Below, piece by piece: positions 30,841-40,104 of a DNA stretch of 64,000 nt. This DNA comes from Steroidobacteraceae bacterium. Lineage in GTDB: Bacteria; Pseudomonadota; Gammaproteobacteria; Steroidobacterales; Steroidobacteraceae. The position numbers and the translations under genes were made by a program. The DNA is taken from NCBI GenBank assembly GCA_025451845.1, contig JANWJS010000001.1, forward strand, positions 49,856 through 113,855. Reading direction: 5' to 3'. The notes under the pieces are model-generated. The model saw only the letters and a program-made list of their open reading frames with translations, did not search any database and was not told where the DNA came from. Each line of letters opens with the position of its first letter. The first letter of the stretch is position 1.

Positions 30841-31826
30841 CGCCCTCCTTGGGCCAGCTGGCGCAGCACCATCCGCAGGGTGTTGCGCGCCAGCGGAATC
30901 TTGAACGCGTTGTGCTTCAGCACTTTTGCGTCGGCGAGCTCCGCATCCGCCGCGCGGCCATAGACTTCCTCGGTCGCGGGAGCGCCCCGCAGGGCTGCCT
31001 CAGCACGCCGGGCCCGCCAGGGCTTGTGAGCAACGCCTCCGAAAGCAATACGCACGTCGTGGACACGCCCGCTCCTCACCTCCAGCGCCGCCGCAACGGA
31101 AACCAGCGCGAAGGCATACGACGCCCGATCCCTGACCTTGTAGTAGACGGAATGCGCGGCGACCGGCAGCGCGGGCAGCTCAACCGCCACGATGAGCTCG
31201 CCGTGCTCCAGCATGGAATCGCGCTGCGCTGCATCGCCCGGCAACCGGTGGAAATCGACGGCGGAAATCCGGCGCTCGCCCTGCCGGCCGAGCACCACGA
31301 CCGTCGCGTCGAGCGCCGCCAGCGCCACGGCCATGTCGGACGGGTGAACGGCTACGCACTGATCCGATGCGCCGAGGATCGCATGGTCGCGATTATGGCC
31401 ATCGATTGCGGAGCACCCGCTGCCCGGCGTGCGCTTGTTGCACGGAACGGTCACATCCTGGAAATAAGCGCAGCGTGTGCGCTGCAGCAGGTTCCCGGCA
31501 GTGGTCGCCAGATTGCGCAACTGGCCGGAAGCGCCGCCCAGCAATGCTTGCGACAGGACGGGGTAGCGCTCTCGCACCGTCCTATCGGCGGCGAGGTCGC
31601 TGTTGCGGACTCCGGCCCCGACCCGAATCCCGCCGTCAGGCAACGATTCGATTTTCGAGAACGGCAGGCGCGTCACGTCCACCAGCAACTGCGGATGCGC
31701 TATCCCGAGTTTCATGTGGTCGACGAGATTCGTGCCGCCGCCGAGGAAGACCGCGTTGGGATGCGCGGCCACCCGCGCCACCGCGGAGCTCGCGTCCGTG
31801 GCGCGCTCGTAGGCGAAGGGCGTCAC
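30837..31826 (-). CDS. Aldehyde oxidoreductase FAD-binding subunit (PaoB/YagS-like)
   Basis: A 329-residue medium subunit of the xanthine oxidase family. The FAD-binding front is seen in FLGGGTNLVDHMK, followed by TTAGNLLQRTRC. A cysteine-rich insertion, with Cys in RTRCAYF, PCNKR and GSGCSA, matches the loop that binds an extra 4Fe-4S cluster in E. coli PaoB. GTG 31826 is chosen because it overlaps the stop of the 2Fe-2S gene (GTGA) and fits the family start. It passes electrons between the 2Fe-2S subunit and the acceptor. Confidence 0.92.
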   Translation of the reverse strand: MTPFAYERATDASSAVARVAAHPNAVFLGGGTNLVDHMKLGIAHPQLLVDVTRLPFSKIESLPDGGIRVGAGVRNSDLAADRTVRERYPVLSQALLGGASGQLRNLATTAGNLLQRTRCAYFQDVTVPCNKRTPGSGCSAIDGHNRDHAILGASDQCVAVHPSDMAVALAALDATVVVLGRQGERRISAVDFHRLPGDAAQRDSMLEHGELIVAVELPALPVAAHSVYYKVRDRASYAFALVSVAAALEVRSGRVHDVRIAFGGVAHKPWRARRAEAALRGAPATEEVYGRAADAELADAKVLKHNAFKIPLARNTLRMVLRQLAQGGR

Positions 31827-32341
31827 GGCGTCGCCCTTTCGGCGATGGCCTGGCGGATTGCGGCGACGATGTTTACGTAAGCGCCGCAGCGACACAGGTT
31901 ACCGCTCATACGCTCGCGGATCTCCTCGTCGCTCAGTTCGGCCGGCGCGGCCAGGCCCTCGGTGACGAAGCTCGGGTGGCCAGCTTGGGCTTCGTCGAGC
32001 ATTCCCAGGGCGGAGCAGATCTGCCCGGGTGTGCAGTAGCCGCACTGCAGCGCATCCTGCTCCAGAAATGCCTGCTGCAGCGGGTGCAGCGTCCCGCCGG
32101 GAGCGAGTCCCTCTGCGGTCGTCACGGATGTCCCGTCACAAGCGACGGCCAGAGAGAGGCAAGTCGTCACACGCCTGCCATCGAGCAGCACGGTGCAGGC
32201 CCCGCATTGGCCATGGTCGCAACCTTTCTTGGCCGCAGTCACGCCCAAATGCTCACGCAGCGCATCGAGCAACGTGGTGCGCGTGTCGAGGGTCAACGAG
32301 CGCTGTTCGCCGTCGACGCGCAGAGTGATGCTGGCCTTCAC
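31823..32341 (-). CDS. Aldehyde oxidoreductase 2Fe-2S subunit (PaoA/YagT-like)
   Basis: A 172-residue small subunit with two 2Fe-2S clusters. The N-terminal plant-type ferredoxin cluster is marked by KKGCDHGQCGACTVLLDG and the C-terminal one by CGYCTPGQI and MSGNLCRCGAY. GTG 32341 is preferred because GGAGGG lies 7 nt upstream; the longer frame adds 23 residues with no family match. Unlike E. coli PaoA, no Tat signal is visible in either version, so the enzyme is probably cytoplasmic. It is the first gene of the three-subunit operon. Confidence 0.92.
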   Translation of the reverse strand: MKASITLRVDGEQRSLTLDTRTTLLDALREHLGVTAAKKGCDHGQCGACTVLLDGRRVTTCLSLAVACDGTSVTTAEGLAPGGTLHPLQQAFLEQDALQCGYCTPGQICSALGMLDEAQAGHPSFVTEGLAAPAELSDEEIRERMSGNLCRCGAYVNIVAAIRQAIAERATP

Positions 32342-32434
32342 GGAAGCGCCCTCCCCGGCTCGCCGCAATCCAGCGAAACGCCCGGGTCCCTGCCCAGTTC
32401 CCAGCCTCACATTCGTGCGGCTGCTCCTTCCGGG

Positions 32435-33529
32435 CTATTTTCGCGGATCGAAGAAGAGCAACTCGAGGGAGTCATGGACGAACGGCGACGGCCCGCGCCT
32501 TCCCGCCTGCCGGGCTGCCCGAAACGCGGCCATCGCTTGCGAGTTCGTATGTGCCGCCACGAGGAAGACTCGGCCCGTGACGGGATTGACGGTCATCGTT
32601 CGCGCCGAGAGAGCGGTCTTGATCGTGCCTACCGGCACGAAGGTGTTGTCATCGACCTCCCGGATGACTGACAGCGTCCCATCCATGCCGTTGGAGCTGA
32701 AGACCAGCTTGCGTGTCGGGTCGAAAGCCGCGGCGTCGGTGCCTTGCCCGATCGGCAGAGTCGCCACTACCGCGCCGGTATCGGCATTGACGACCACGAG
32801 CCGGCCATTCTCGCAGCTCGAAAAAAGCCGGTGCGTCGCCGTGTCGACCGCGAGCCCGTGCGGCGCTTCACATTGCGGGATCGGCCAAGTGGCGTCCACC
32901 TGGTTCGTCGCCGTATCGACGCGGAAGATGTCCCGCTTCTCCACCCCATTCACATAGATCTTGCCGTTGTTGCCCGGGACGATGAATTCCAGCTTGCTGC
33001 CCACATGCACCGTCGCGGCCACTCGATCAGTCGCCGGATCGATCACGGTGAGCAGACCCGGGTCGCCGTCGACGACGAAAACGTGTCCGCTCGTCGGATC
33101 GAGGGTTACGGCATCGGAGTCCGGCGCTGCCTTCAGGTGCTTCACTACCCGCAGCGTCTTCAGGCTGAAGGCCACGGCTTCGCCCGCTTCCCCGTCATCG
33201 GTGTAGCCAAGGCCAGCGGCATGGGAGATGGCGATGCCGTGCGTGCCTCCCGGCATGCCCTGCACCTGGCCAACCACCCTGCCATTGCGGGCATCCACGA
33301 CGGTCAGGTGATCGCCGTGCGCGATATACACCCGGTGCGCCGGGCTGTCATAAACGACATAGTCCCAGCGGTCGGGAGCGCCCAGCGGCACGCTGCGTGT
33401 CAGGTGGTAAGCAACCGGAGATGCCATGGCGCATCCGGCACATCCCCGGCCGAGCATTGCCAATGCGATCGGCACGAGCCCAACCACGACAGCCGTCGCA
33501 AACGTGGCCAGCCAATATCGCCGCAGCAT
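32435..33529 (-). CDS. YVTN-type beta-propeller repeat protein, exported
   Basis: A 364-residue protein with a hydrophobic N-terminus (about residues 5-26) acting as signal or anchor and a Cys pair just after it. Seven or so blades of the YVTN/NHL class follow, with recurring phrases such as VVDARNGRVVGQV, VIDPATDRVAATV and VVNADTGAVVATL at about 40-residue spacing. Such proteins are surface or periplasmic interaction modules; no enzyme residues are recognised. ATG 33529 has AGGAG 6 nt upstream. It lies upstream of the PaoABC-like genes on the same strand (93-bp gap), perhaps in the same transcript. Confidence 0.85.
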   Translation of the reverse strand: MLRRYWLATFATAVVVGLVPIALAMLGRGCAGCAMASPVAYHLTRSVPLGAPDRWDYVVYDSPAHRVYIAHGDHLTVVDARNGRVVGQVQGMPGGTHGIAISHAAGLGYTDDGEAGEAVAFSLKTLRVVKHLKAAPDSDAVTLDPTSGHVFVVDGDPGLLTVIDPATDRVAATVHVGSKLEFIVPGNNGKIYVNGVEKRDIFRVDTATNQVDATWPIPQCEAPHGLAVDTATHRLFSSCENGRLVVVNADTGAVVATLPIGQGTDAAAFDPTRKLVFSSNGMDGTLSVIREVDDNTFVPVGTIKTALSARTMTVNPVTGRVFLVAAHTNSQAMAAFRAARQAGRRGPSPFVHDSLELLFFDPRK

Positions 33530-33646
33530 ACGCTGCTCCTGTTGATCCGGGCGGATTGCGCGCCGGCACCATAGCACGCGCTTGCTTTACCGTCACGGCC
33601 GCCAGCCCTTACACTGCGGCGCCGGCACAAGGCGACCCACGTCGAT

Positions 33647-34543
33647 ATGATACAAACGCTCGAAGCATCGCCATCCGCGGCGGACTCAGCCGCCACCGCG
33701 GCCGCGGACGAAATAGATCTCGACCGTTATTTCGCGCGGATCGGCTACACTGGGTCGCCGCGGCCGGATCTAGCAACGCTGCGAGCCCTGACCGAGCTGC
33801 ACCCGGCCGTGATTCCTTTCGAGGCTGTCGATGTCTTCCTCGGGCGGCCAGTCGATCTCAGCCTGCCGGCCCTCCAGGCGAAGCTGATCCGTGGCGGCTG
33901 CGGCGGCTACTGCTTCGAGCAGAACGGACTTCTGCAGCGGGTGCTCGGCGCGCTGGGATTCACGGTGGAGGGGCTGATCGGGCGAGTGCTCTGGATGCGT
34001 CCGCAGGACGCGCCGCTCATGCCGCTCACACACATGGCCCTGCGTGTCACGATCGAGGGTGAGCGGTGGCTGGCCGACGTGGGTTTCGGAAGTTGCATTG
34101 CCGGCGCTCCGCTGCGCTTCGACGCTGCCGGCACTGAGCAGCCCACGGGGCACGAAACCTTCCGCCTGATGCGCCGCGGCTCGTGGACCCTGCTCGAGGC
34201 GCAACTCCCCGACGGCTGGTTTCCGCTCTATATGCTTTCACCGGAGCCGGCGCTCGACAGCGACTACCTCGTCGCCAACTGGTACACGTCGACGCACCCG
34301 GAATCGGCATTTCGCCGCGAGCTGCGTGTGGCGCGGACGACGCCCGATCGCCGCACGACTCTGATGAACAACCGCCTGACCGTCCGTTACGCAAGAGGCG
34401 GGATGGAGCGCCGATTCCTCGGCGAGCACGAAATCGCCGACGCGTTGGTTTCGACGTTCGGGCTGCGGCTCCACGCGGAATCGGCGCAACAGGCGGCTGC
34501 GCTCGCGACGGCAGCCGCTGCTGCGCCTCAGACAGCGGCTTGA
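33647..34543 (+). CDS. Arylamine N-acetyltransferase
   Basis: A 298-residue enzyme that transfers acetyl from acetyl-CoA to arylamines and arylhydrazines. The catalytic triad is complete: Cys89 in RGGCGGYCFEQN, His129 in THMALR and Asp144 in WLADVGFG. An N-terminal extension of about 20 residues, rich in Ala and Ser, precedes the usual start. The C-terminus is Ala-rich. Its stop overlaps the TTG start of the next MFS gene, suggesting joint expression of drug or phenazine-type detoxification and transport. The physiological substrate is unknown. Confidence 0.94.
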   Translation: MIQTLEASPSAADSAATAAADEIDLDRYFARIGYTGSPRPDLATLRALTELHPAVIPFEAVDVFLGRPVDLSLPALQAKLIRGGCGGYCFEQNGLLQRVLGALGFTVEGLIGRVLWMRPQDAPLMPLTHMALRVTIEGERWLADVGFGSCIAGAPLRFDAAGTEQPTGHETFRLMRRGSWTLLEAQLPDGWFPLYMLSPEPALDSDYLVANWYTSTHPESAFRRELRVARTTPDRRTTLMNNRLTVRYARGGMERRFLGEHEIADALVSTFGLRLHAESAQQAAALATAAAAAPQTAA

Positions 34544-35835
34544 CCACCGAGGGCATCCGACGCGTTCCCCGGCTTCGCTGGCGGATCGCCGGGCTGATCG
34601 GCACCGGGGTGCTGATCAATTATTTCGACCGCATCAGCCTGTCCGTCGCGGGCCCGCAGCTCGAGCGCTCCTTCCACCTGACACCGATCGACCTCGGCCT
34701 GCTGTTCAGCGCTTTCTTCTGGAGCTACGCCCTTCTGCAGATTCCCGTAGGCCTCGTCGTCGACCGTGTCGGCGTTACACGTGTCGGCCGCTGGAGCGCA
34801 TTTCTGTGGAGCGTGGCGCAGGTCTTCACTGCGCTCGCGGGCGGGTTCGCGGGTGTCTTTGCCGCGCGGCTGCTCCTCGGCATCGCCGAGGCCCCGAGCT
34901 TTCCGGCGAGCTCCAAGGCAACCGGCTACTGGTTCCCGCGCACTGAGCGAGCCCTCTCGACAGCGCTGTACGACGTGGGCGCCAAGTTCTCGAATGTGAT
35001 CGGCGTACCGCTCGTCGCGCTTGCCGTAGTGGGGCTGGGTTGGCGCTGGGGTTTCGGCGTGGCGGCGGCGCTCAGCTTCGTCTATTTCGTCGTCTTCTGG
35101 GGAATGTATCGCGACCCCAGTCAGCACCCCAACCTGACACGCGAGGAACGCGAGTACCTTCTCACCGGCGGTGCCGAGCCCGAAGGGCAGCCGTCCGAGA
35201 GCAGCACGGGCATGCTTGCCTACCTTTTGGGTGCGCGCAAGGTCTGGGGCCTGGTCATCGGATTCGGGGCGTACGGCTACAGCTTCAATCTCTTCCTGAC
35301 CTGGCTGCCCGACTATCTCGTGCGGACCATGCACCGCAGCATCCTGACGTCCGCGAGCTACGCGGCCATTCCGTGGGCTTGTGCGTCGGCCGCCGACCTT
35401 TTGGTGGGCGGTTGGCTGATCGACTTCCTGGTCAGCAGGGGGCGTGACGAGACACGCGTTCGCAAGGCGGTGTTGGTGATTGGCATGTGTACCGGCCTCG
35501 CGGTCCTCGGCGCAACCGCCACCGCCCGGCCCGGCGTCGCGCTGGTCTGGATTTCCATCGCATTGACCGGGCTCTCGGCCGCCGCTCCGGTTGCCTGGTC
35601 ACTCCCGTCGTTGATCGCCCCGAAGGGGGGAGTCGGCGCGGTGGGTGGGGTGATGAATTTCTCGAACAACATGATGGGTGTCGTGGCGCCGATCGTCACC
35701 GGGGTCATCGTCGGCCGCACCCATTCCTTCATCGACGTGTTCCTGGTCGCCGGCCTCGTCCTTCTGGCCGGCGTCGCCTCCTTCGTGTTCCTACTCGGCC
35801 GCATCGCGCCGCTGCCCGCGCGGGCGGCCCAATAA
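34540..35835 (+). CDS. MFS transporter, anion:cation symporter (ACS) type
   Basis: A 431-residue, 12-helix transporter. The N-terminal LINYFDRISLSVAGP and the motif PVGLVVDRVGVTRVGRW mark the ACS family (relatives of GudP, ExuT and phthalate permeases), which carry organic anions. The TTG start at 34540 overlaps the acetyltransferase stop by 4 bp; the frame is open upstream but only within that gene. A central cytoplasmic loop lies around residues 200-225. It ends tail to tail with another MFS gene 32 bp away. The substrate is unknown. Confidence 0.88.
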   Translation: MTTEGIRRVPRLRWRIAGLIGTGVLINYFDRISLSVAGPQLERSFHLTPIDLGLLFSAFFWSYALLQIPVGLVVDRVGVTRVGRWSAFLWSVAQVFTALAGGFAGVFAARLLLGIAEAPSFPASSKATGYWFPRTERALSTALYDVGAKFSNVIGVPLVALAVVGLGWRWGFGVAAALSFVYFVVFWGMYRDPSQHPNLTREEREYLLTGGAEPEGQPSESSTGMLAYLLGARKVWGLVIGFGAYGYSFNLFLTWLPDYLVRTMHRSILTSASYAAIPWACASAADLLVGGWLIDFLVSRGRDETRVRKAVLVIGMCTGLAVLGATATARPGVALVWISIALTGLSAAAPVAWSLPSLIAPKGGVGAVGGVMNFSNNMMGVVAPIVTGVIVGRTHSFIDVFLVAGLVLLAGVASFVFLLGRIAPLPARAAQ

Positions 35836-35867
35836 TTGGATCCGTAGCGGCTCCGCGGTCCAGCAGG

Positions 35868-37088
35868 TCAGGCAGCGAATGGCATGCCGCGCCGCTCGGG
35901 TCCCACCAACGCGAGCAGCACCAGTGCCGCCGCGACAACTCCGCAGACCACCGTCAAAGCGAACGCATAATCCGGGCGTCCAGCGCTGACGTGCCCAGCA
36001 GCAATGCTCGCCTGCAGCGTCGCATTGTAGGAAGCCAGGAGGTTGCCGAGCTGGTAGACCACCCCTGGGAAGGTTGCGCGCATTCCCTCGGGGGAGAGCT
36101 CGTTGAGGTGCACGGGCACGACGCCCCACGCTCCCTGGACCATGAACTGCATCGCGAATGCGGCGATCGCCAGCGTCATCGGCGTGGTCGAGTACGACCA
36201 GAAGGGCAGCGCGATCAGCGACAGTGCCGCCGCGAGCGCGATCGCGCGGCGCCGCCCCAGCCGGCCGGACAGCGTGCCGAAGCAAATGCCGCCGAGGATC
36301 GCGCCGACGTTGTAGACGACCGCGATCCAGGAAATCGTGCCCGTCGAGAAGCCACGCTGCGCGCCGAGAAGAGTCGGATACAGATCCTGCGTCCCGTGGC
36401 TGAAAAAATTGAAGCAGGTCATCAGCACGATCGCGTAGACCGCCAAGCCCCAATGACCTCTCAGGCCGTCCAGCAGACTGCGCCGCTTGGGCTGCGCGCG
36501 GCCGGCCGCCCAGCTCCGGGATTCCGGTACCTTGCTGAATATGAACAGCACGAGCAGCGCCGGGGCGGCGCCAATCACGAACATTCCGCGCCAGCCGATA
36601 TGCTGGAATAACAGTCCGAACACCACGGCGGCCAGGAGGTATCCGCAGGGATAGCCGGCCTGCAGGATGCCGGAGACCAGGCCGCGGGAGCGGACCGGCA
36701 CGCTCTCGAAGGCGAGTGAGGCGCCGATGCCCCATTCACCGCCCATGGCGATGCCATAGAGCGCGCGCAATAGGATGAAGACCTGTAGCGACTGCGAGAA
36801 AGCGGTGGCGAGCTCCATTGCCGAATACAGCAGGATGCTGGCCATGAGCGCCGGCCTGCGGCCGTAGCGGTCACCGAAGCGTCCGAACAGAAAAGCCCCG
36901 ATCGGCCGCATCGCCAGCGTCAGCGTGATCCCGAGCGTCACCCCCGTGATGTCGGTCTTGAAATCACTCGCAAGGTGGCCGAGGACGAACACGACGAGAA
37001 AGAAATCGAATGCATCGAACATCCATCCGAGAAAGCTCGCAATGACGACGCTACGATGCTCAGCGTTCCAGACTTCATCAGATGTCAC
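35868..37088 (-). CDS. MFS transporter, SHS/organic-acid:proton symporter type
   Basis: A 406-residue transporter with 12 predicted helices. WMFDAFDFFLVVFVLGHLA at helix 1 and GRFGDRYGRRP after helix 2 are typical of the sialate:proton and lactate symporter group (SHS family), and GMGGEWG-like AMGGEWGIGASLA at helix 4 supports this. It starts at GTG 37088. It lies divergent from the FAD oxidoreductase gene across a 223-bp gap that carries a sigma-54 promoter on the other strand. A carboxylate such as lactate or an aromatic acid is a plausible cargo; this is inference from family only. Confidence 0.88.
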   Translation of the reverse strand: MTSDEVWNAEHRSVVIASFLGWMFDAFDFFLVVFVLGHLASDFKTDITGVTLGITLTLAMRPIGAFLFGRFGDRYGRRPALMASILLYSAMELATAFSQSLQVFILLRALYGIAMGGEWGIGASLAFESVPVRSRGLVSGILQAGYPCGYLLAAVVFGLLFQHIGWRGMFVIGAAPALLVLFIFSKVPESRSWAAGRAQPKRRSLLDGLRGHWGLAVYAIVLMTCFNFFSHGTQDLYPTLLGAQRGFSTGTISWIAVVYNVGAILGGICFGTLSGRLGRRRAIALAAALSLIALPFWSYSTTPMTLAIAAFAMQFMVQGAWGVVPVHLNELSPEGMRATFPGVVYQLGNLLASYNATLQASIAAGHVSAGRPDYAFALTVVCGVVAAALVLLALVGPERRGMPFAA

Positions 37089-37222
37089 GACGGTCGGCCC
37101 CCTTCATTTCGCGATGCCGGACGGATACGATCTGTGGTCTACGGTTCGAGCCGGCCCAGCGTAAGCCATCGGCCCTGCTCCCCGTATAGCAAAAGATATC
37201 TAGGCGAACGAAGGCCTTGCTC

Positions 37223-37238
37223 TGGCACCAGTCTTGCG
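37223..37238 (+). promoter_or_regulatory. Sigma-54 (RpoN) promoter upstream of the FAD oxidoreductase gene
   Basis: The sequence is TGGCAC, five bases, then TTGCG. It keeps the exact GG-N10-GC spacing and differs from the TGGCAC-N5-TTGCW consensus only at the last base. The expected transcription start is near 37249, before both candidate start codons (37267 and 37312). No enhancer-binding regulator is encoded next to it. Confidence 0.72.
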
Positions 37239-37311
37239 CTGGCGCAAGCGCAGCACGGCAACTACGATGGCTGGCCTACATGCGCCATGGCGGCGCACTG
37301 GCGGTAATGCG

Positions 37312-38421
37312 GTGGAGGAAGTCGATTGCGTCGTCATCGGCGCGGGCGTAGTCGGGCTCGCGGTAGCGCGAGCCCTGGCCCTGCGCGGGCGGGAGACCCT
37401 CATTCTCGAGGCCGAGGGTGCCATCGGCACGGGAATGAGCTCGCGCAACAGCGAGGTGATTCACGCCGGCATCTATTACCCGCCCGGCTCGGCCAAGGCT
37501 ACGCTCTGCGTGGCCGGCCGGCAGCGCCTGTATGCCTATTGCGAGGCGCGCGGCGTCGAGCACCGGCGCTGCGGCAAGCTGATCGTAGCGGCCGATCGCG
37601 AGCAGATTCAGGCGCTCGACCAGATCGAGGCGACGGCCCGCGCCAACGGTGTCGATGATTTGCGCCGGCTGACGGGCGCCGAAGCCGCGGCGATGGAGCC
37701 GGCCGTAAGGGGTGTGGCGGCGCTCTTCTCGCCCTCCACGGGCATCGTCGACAGTCACGGACTCATGCTCGCCCTGCGGGGCGATCTCGAGCACGCCGGC
37801 GGCGTCATCGCATGCAACTCGCCGGTGCGGCGGGGACGCTGTGATCGCGGCGCCATTGAGCTCGAAGTCGGTGCCGAAGAGACGATCGAGCTGGCGGCGC
37901 GCGTCGTGATCAACAGCGCCGGACTGCAGGCGCAAGCGCTGTCGCGGCGCATCGCGGGCATTCCGGAGCGGAGCGTTCCGCCCACCCTCTACGCCAAGGG
38001 CAACTACTATGTTCTGCAAGGGAAGGCACCGTTCAAACACCTCGTCTATCCGGTACCGGAGCCGGGCGGCCTGGGCGTGCACCTCACGCTGGACCTTGCC
38101 GGCCAGGCGAAATTCGGGCCTGACGTCGAGTGGGTCGAGAAGTTGGATTACACCGTTGATCCGGCCCGTTCGGAGCGCTTCTATCGGGCGATCCGCCGCT
38201 ACTGGCCGGCATTGCCCGACGGGGCGCTGCGCCCCGGCTATGCCGGGATCCGGCCCAAGCTGAGCGGCCCGGGCGCGCCCGCCGCCGACTTCCTCATTCA
38301 GGGGGCGGAAGCGCATGGTGTGCGCGGGCTCATCAATCTTTATGGAATCGAGTCTCCGGGCATGACGGCGGCTCTCGCGATCGCCGAGCGCGTCGCCGAT
38401 GGGGTTGCCGCAGGCCGGTAG
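37312..38421 (+). CDS. FAD-dependent oxidoreductase, L-2-hydroxyglutarate oxidase (LhgO)-like
   Basis: A 369-residue flavoprotein of the DAO fold. The FAD-binding motif is [17 protein letters not shown] at the front, then [15 protein letters not shown], which is characteristic of LhgO/YgaF. The C-terminus has [20 protein letters not shown]. The likely reaction is oxidation of an L-2-hydroxyacid with electrons passed to the membrane quinone pool. It is shorter than E. coli LhgO (422 aa) but matches a common bacterial length. GTG 37312 places the Rossmann fold at residue 6; ATG 37267 is an alternative that adds 15 residues. The upstream sigma-54 promoter suggests nutrient-controlled expression. 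Confidence 0.88.
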   Translation: MEEVDCVVIGAGVVGLAVARALALRGRETLILEAEGAIGTGMSSRNSEVIHAGIYYPPGSAKATLCVAGRQRLYAYCEARGVEHRRCGKLIVAADREQIQALDQIEATARANGVDDLRRLTGAEAAAMEPAVRGVAALFSPSTGIVDSHGLMLALRGDLEHAGGVIACNSPVRRGRCDRGAIELEVGAEETIELAARVVINSAGLQAQALSRRIAGIPERSVPPTLYAKGNYYVLQGKAPFKHLVYPVPEPGGLGVHLTLDLAGQAKFGPDVEWVEKLDYTVDPARSERFYRAIRRYWPALPDGALRPGYAGIRPKLSGPGAPAADFLIQGAEAHGVRGLINLYGIESPGMTAALAIAERVADGVAAGR

Positions 38422-38523
38422 CCGGCGCAAAGCAGTCGTCTGCCCGAGACAGGTCTGGCCGCGCTTCGCGGCCGGCGGTAAGGTATCGGAGGACATTGCA
38501 CCCGCAAACGAGGAGGAAGCGTC

Positions 38524-40104
38524 ATGGCCACACGTCCACTCAGGGGAAGCGAGCGCAGGCCGCTGCCGAATACCCGCGCACTGGGGCCCGCGGATCCCGC
38601 GGAACGGCTGGAAGTCACCGTGGTCGTGCGGCCGAGCAACCGGCAAGGCCTGAAAGATCGCCTGCAGAAGCTTGCGCACGGCGAGCGCTCCGTCGGGCCT
38701 CTGTCCCGCGCCGAGTTTGCACGGCAATACGGCGCCAGCCGCGCGGATTTGGACGCAGTGCGGGAATTCGCCGAAGCGCATGGCCTCGCCGTCGTGCAGG
38801 AACACGCCGGGCGCTGCACGGTGGTGTTGAGCGGCACGGTCGCGCAATTCAACGATGCCTTCGGGATCCAGCTGCAACATTGCTCGTGTCCCGGCGGAAC
38901 CTATCGCGGGAGGGCCGGCCCCGTGTATATCCCGGCCGAGCTCGACGGGATCATCGAGGCGGTGATCGGTCTCGACAACCGTCCGCAGGCGCGGGCGCAC
39001 TTCCGGGTGAAGGTATCCGAGGCCCGGCGCCGCTTGCGGCCCGCGCAGGCAGCGGCGGCATCATTCACGCCCGTGCAGCTCGCCACCCTCTATGATTTTC
39101 CTCAAGGCGACGGCAAGGGCGAATGCATCGCGCTCATCGAGCTCGGCGGCGGCTACCAGCCACAGGACATCCAGACGTACTTCAGCGGGCTCGGCCTCAC
39201 GGCTCCCGCGGTTACGGCAGTGTCCGTCGATCAGGCCTCGAATCAGCCTACCGGCGATCCGAGCGGACCGGATGGCGAGGTCATGTTGGATATCGAAGTG
39301 GCGGGCGCAATCGCTCCTGCCGCAGCCATCGCCGTATACTTCGCACCCAACACCGACGCGGGCTTCCTTGACGCAGTGACCACGGCCATTCACGACAGCG
39401 TGCGCAAGCCCTCGGTGGTCTCGGTCAGCTGGGGTGGTCCCGAGTCCACCTGGACCCAACAGTCGATGTCGGCCATGGACCAGGCCTTTCAGGCGGCAGC
39501 GGCGATGGGTGTCACTGTCTGTATAGCTGCAGGCGACAGCGGGTCGAGCGACGGTGTGAGTGATGGCGGCAATCACGTGGATTTCCCGGCATCCAGCCCC
39601 AATGTCCTCGCGTGCGGCGGCACCAGTCTTCAGGCCAACGGTACGACCATCGCGAGCGAAGTCGTCTGGAACGGCGGCAACCCCGCAAGCGGCGCCGGCG
39701 GCGGTGGCGTGAGCACGTTCTTTGCGTTGCCGAGCTGGCAGAAAGGCCTCGACACGACCGATGCAGAGGGCAGCCGCAGCCCGCTTGCGAATCGAGGTGT
39801 TCCCGACGTATCCGCAGATGCCGACCCTCAGACCGGTTATGAAGTGTTGGTAGACGGGACGAGCGCGGTGTATGGCGGCACCAGCGCAGTCGCTCCGCTG
39901 TGGGCGGGCCTGATCGCTCGCATCAATGGCCTGACCGGACGTGCCGCCGGATTCGTGAATGCCGCGCTCTACGGTCAGCCCTCCGCCTTGCACGATATTA
40001 CGCAAGGCAACAACGGGGCCTTCGCCGCCTCGCCCGGCTGGGATGCCTGTACCGGCCTTGGCAGCCCTGACGGTACCAAGGTGGCGGCCATCGCCGGCCT
40101 GTGA
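38524..40104 (+). CDS. S53 family serine-carboxyl peptidase (sedolisin/kumamolisin) with propeptide
   Basis: A 526-residue subtilisin-fold peptidase active at acid pH. The pro-kumamolisin activation domain covers about residues 25-165. The catalytic residues are in place: Glu252 and Asp256 in GEVMLDIEV, the oxyanion Asp338 in AAGDSGS and the nucleophile Ser454 in YGGTSAVAP. The C-terminal calcium site is seen in DITQGNNGAF. GAGGAGG lies 7 nt before the ATG. No signal peptide or transmembrane segment is visible, although most relatives are secreted. The stop overlaps the Rieske gene start by one base. Confidence 0.94.
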   Translation: MATRPLRGSERRPLPNTRALGPADPAERLEVTVVVRPSNRQGLKDRLQKLAHGERSVGPLSRAEFARQYGASRADLDAVREFAEAHGLAVVQEHAGRCTVVLSGTVAQFNDAFGIQLQHCSCPGGTYRGRAGPVYIPAELDGIIEAVIGLDNRPQARAHFRVKVSEARRRLRPAQAAAASFTPVQLATLYDFPQGDGKGECIALIELGGGYQPQDIQTYFSGLGLTAPAVTAVSVDQASNQPTGDPSGPDGEVMLDIEVAGAIAPAAAIAVYFAPNTDAGFLDAVTTAIHDSVRKPSVVSVSWGGPESTWTQQSMSAMDQAFQAAAAMGVTVCIAAGDSGSSDGVSDGGNHVDFPASSPNVLACGGTSLQANGTTIASEVVWNGGNPASGAGGGGVSTFFALPSWQKGLDTTDAEGSRSPLANRGVPDVSADADPQTGYEVLVDGTSAVYGGTSAVAPLWAGLIARINGLTGRAAGFVNAALYGQPSALHDITQGNNGAFAASPGWDACTGLGSPDGTKVAAIAGL

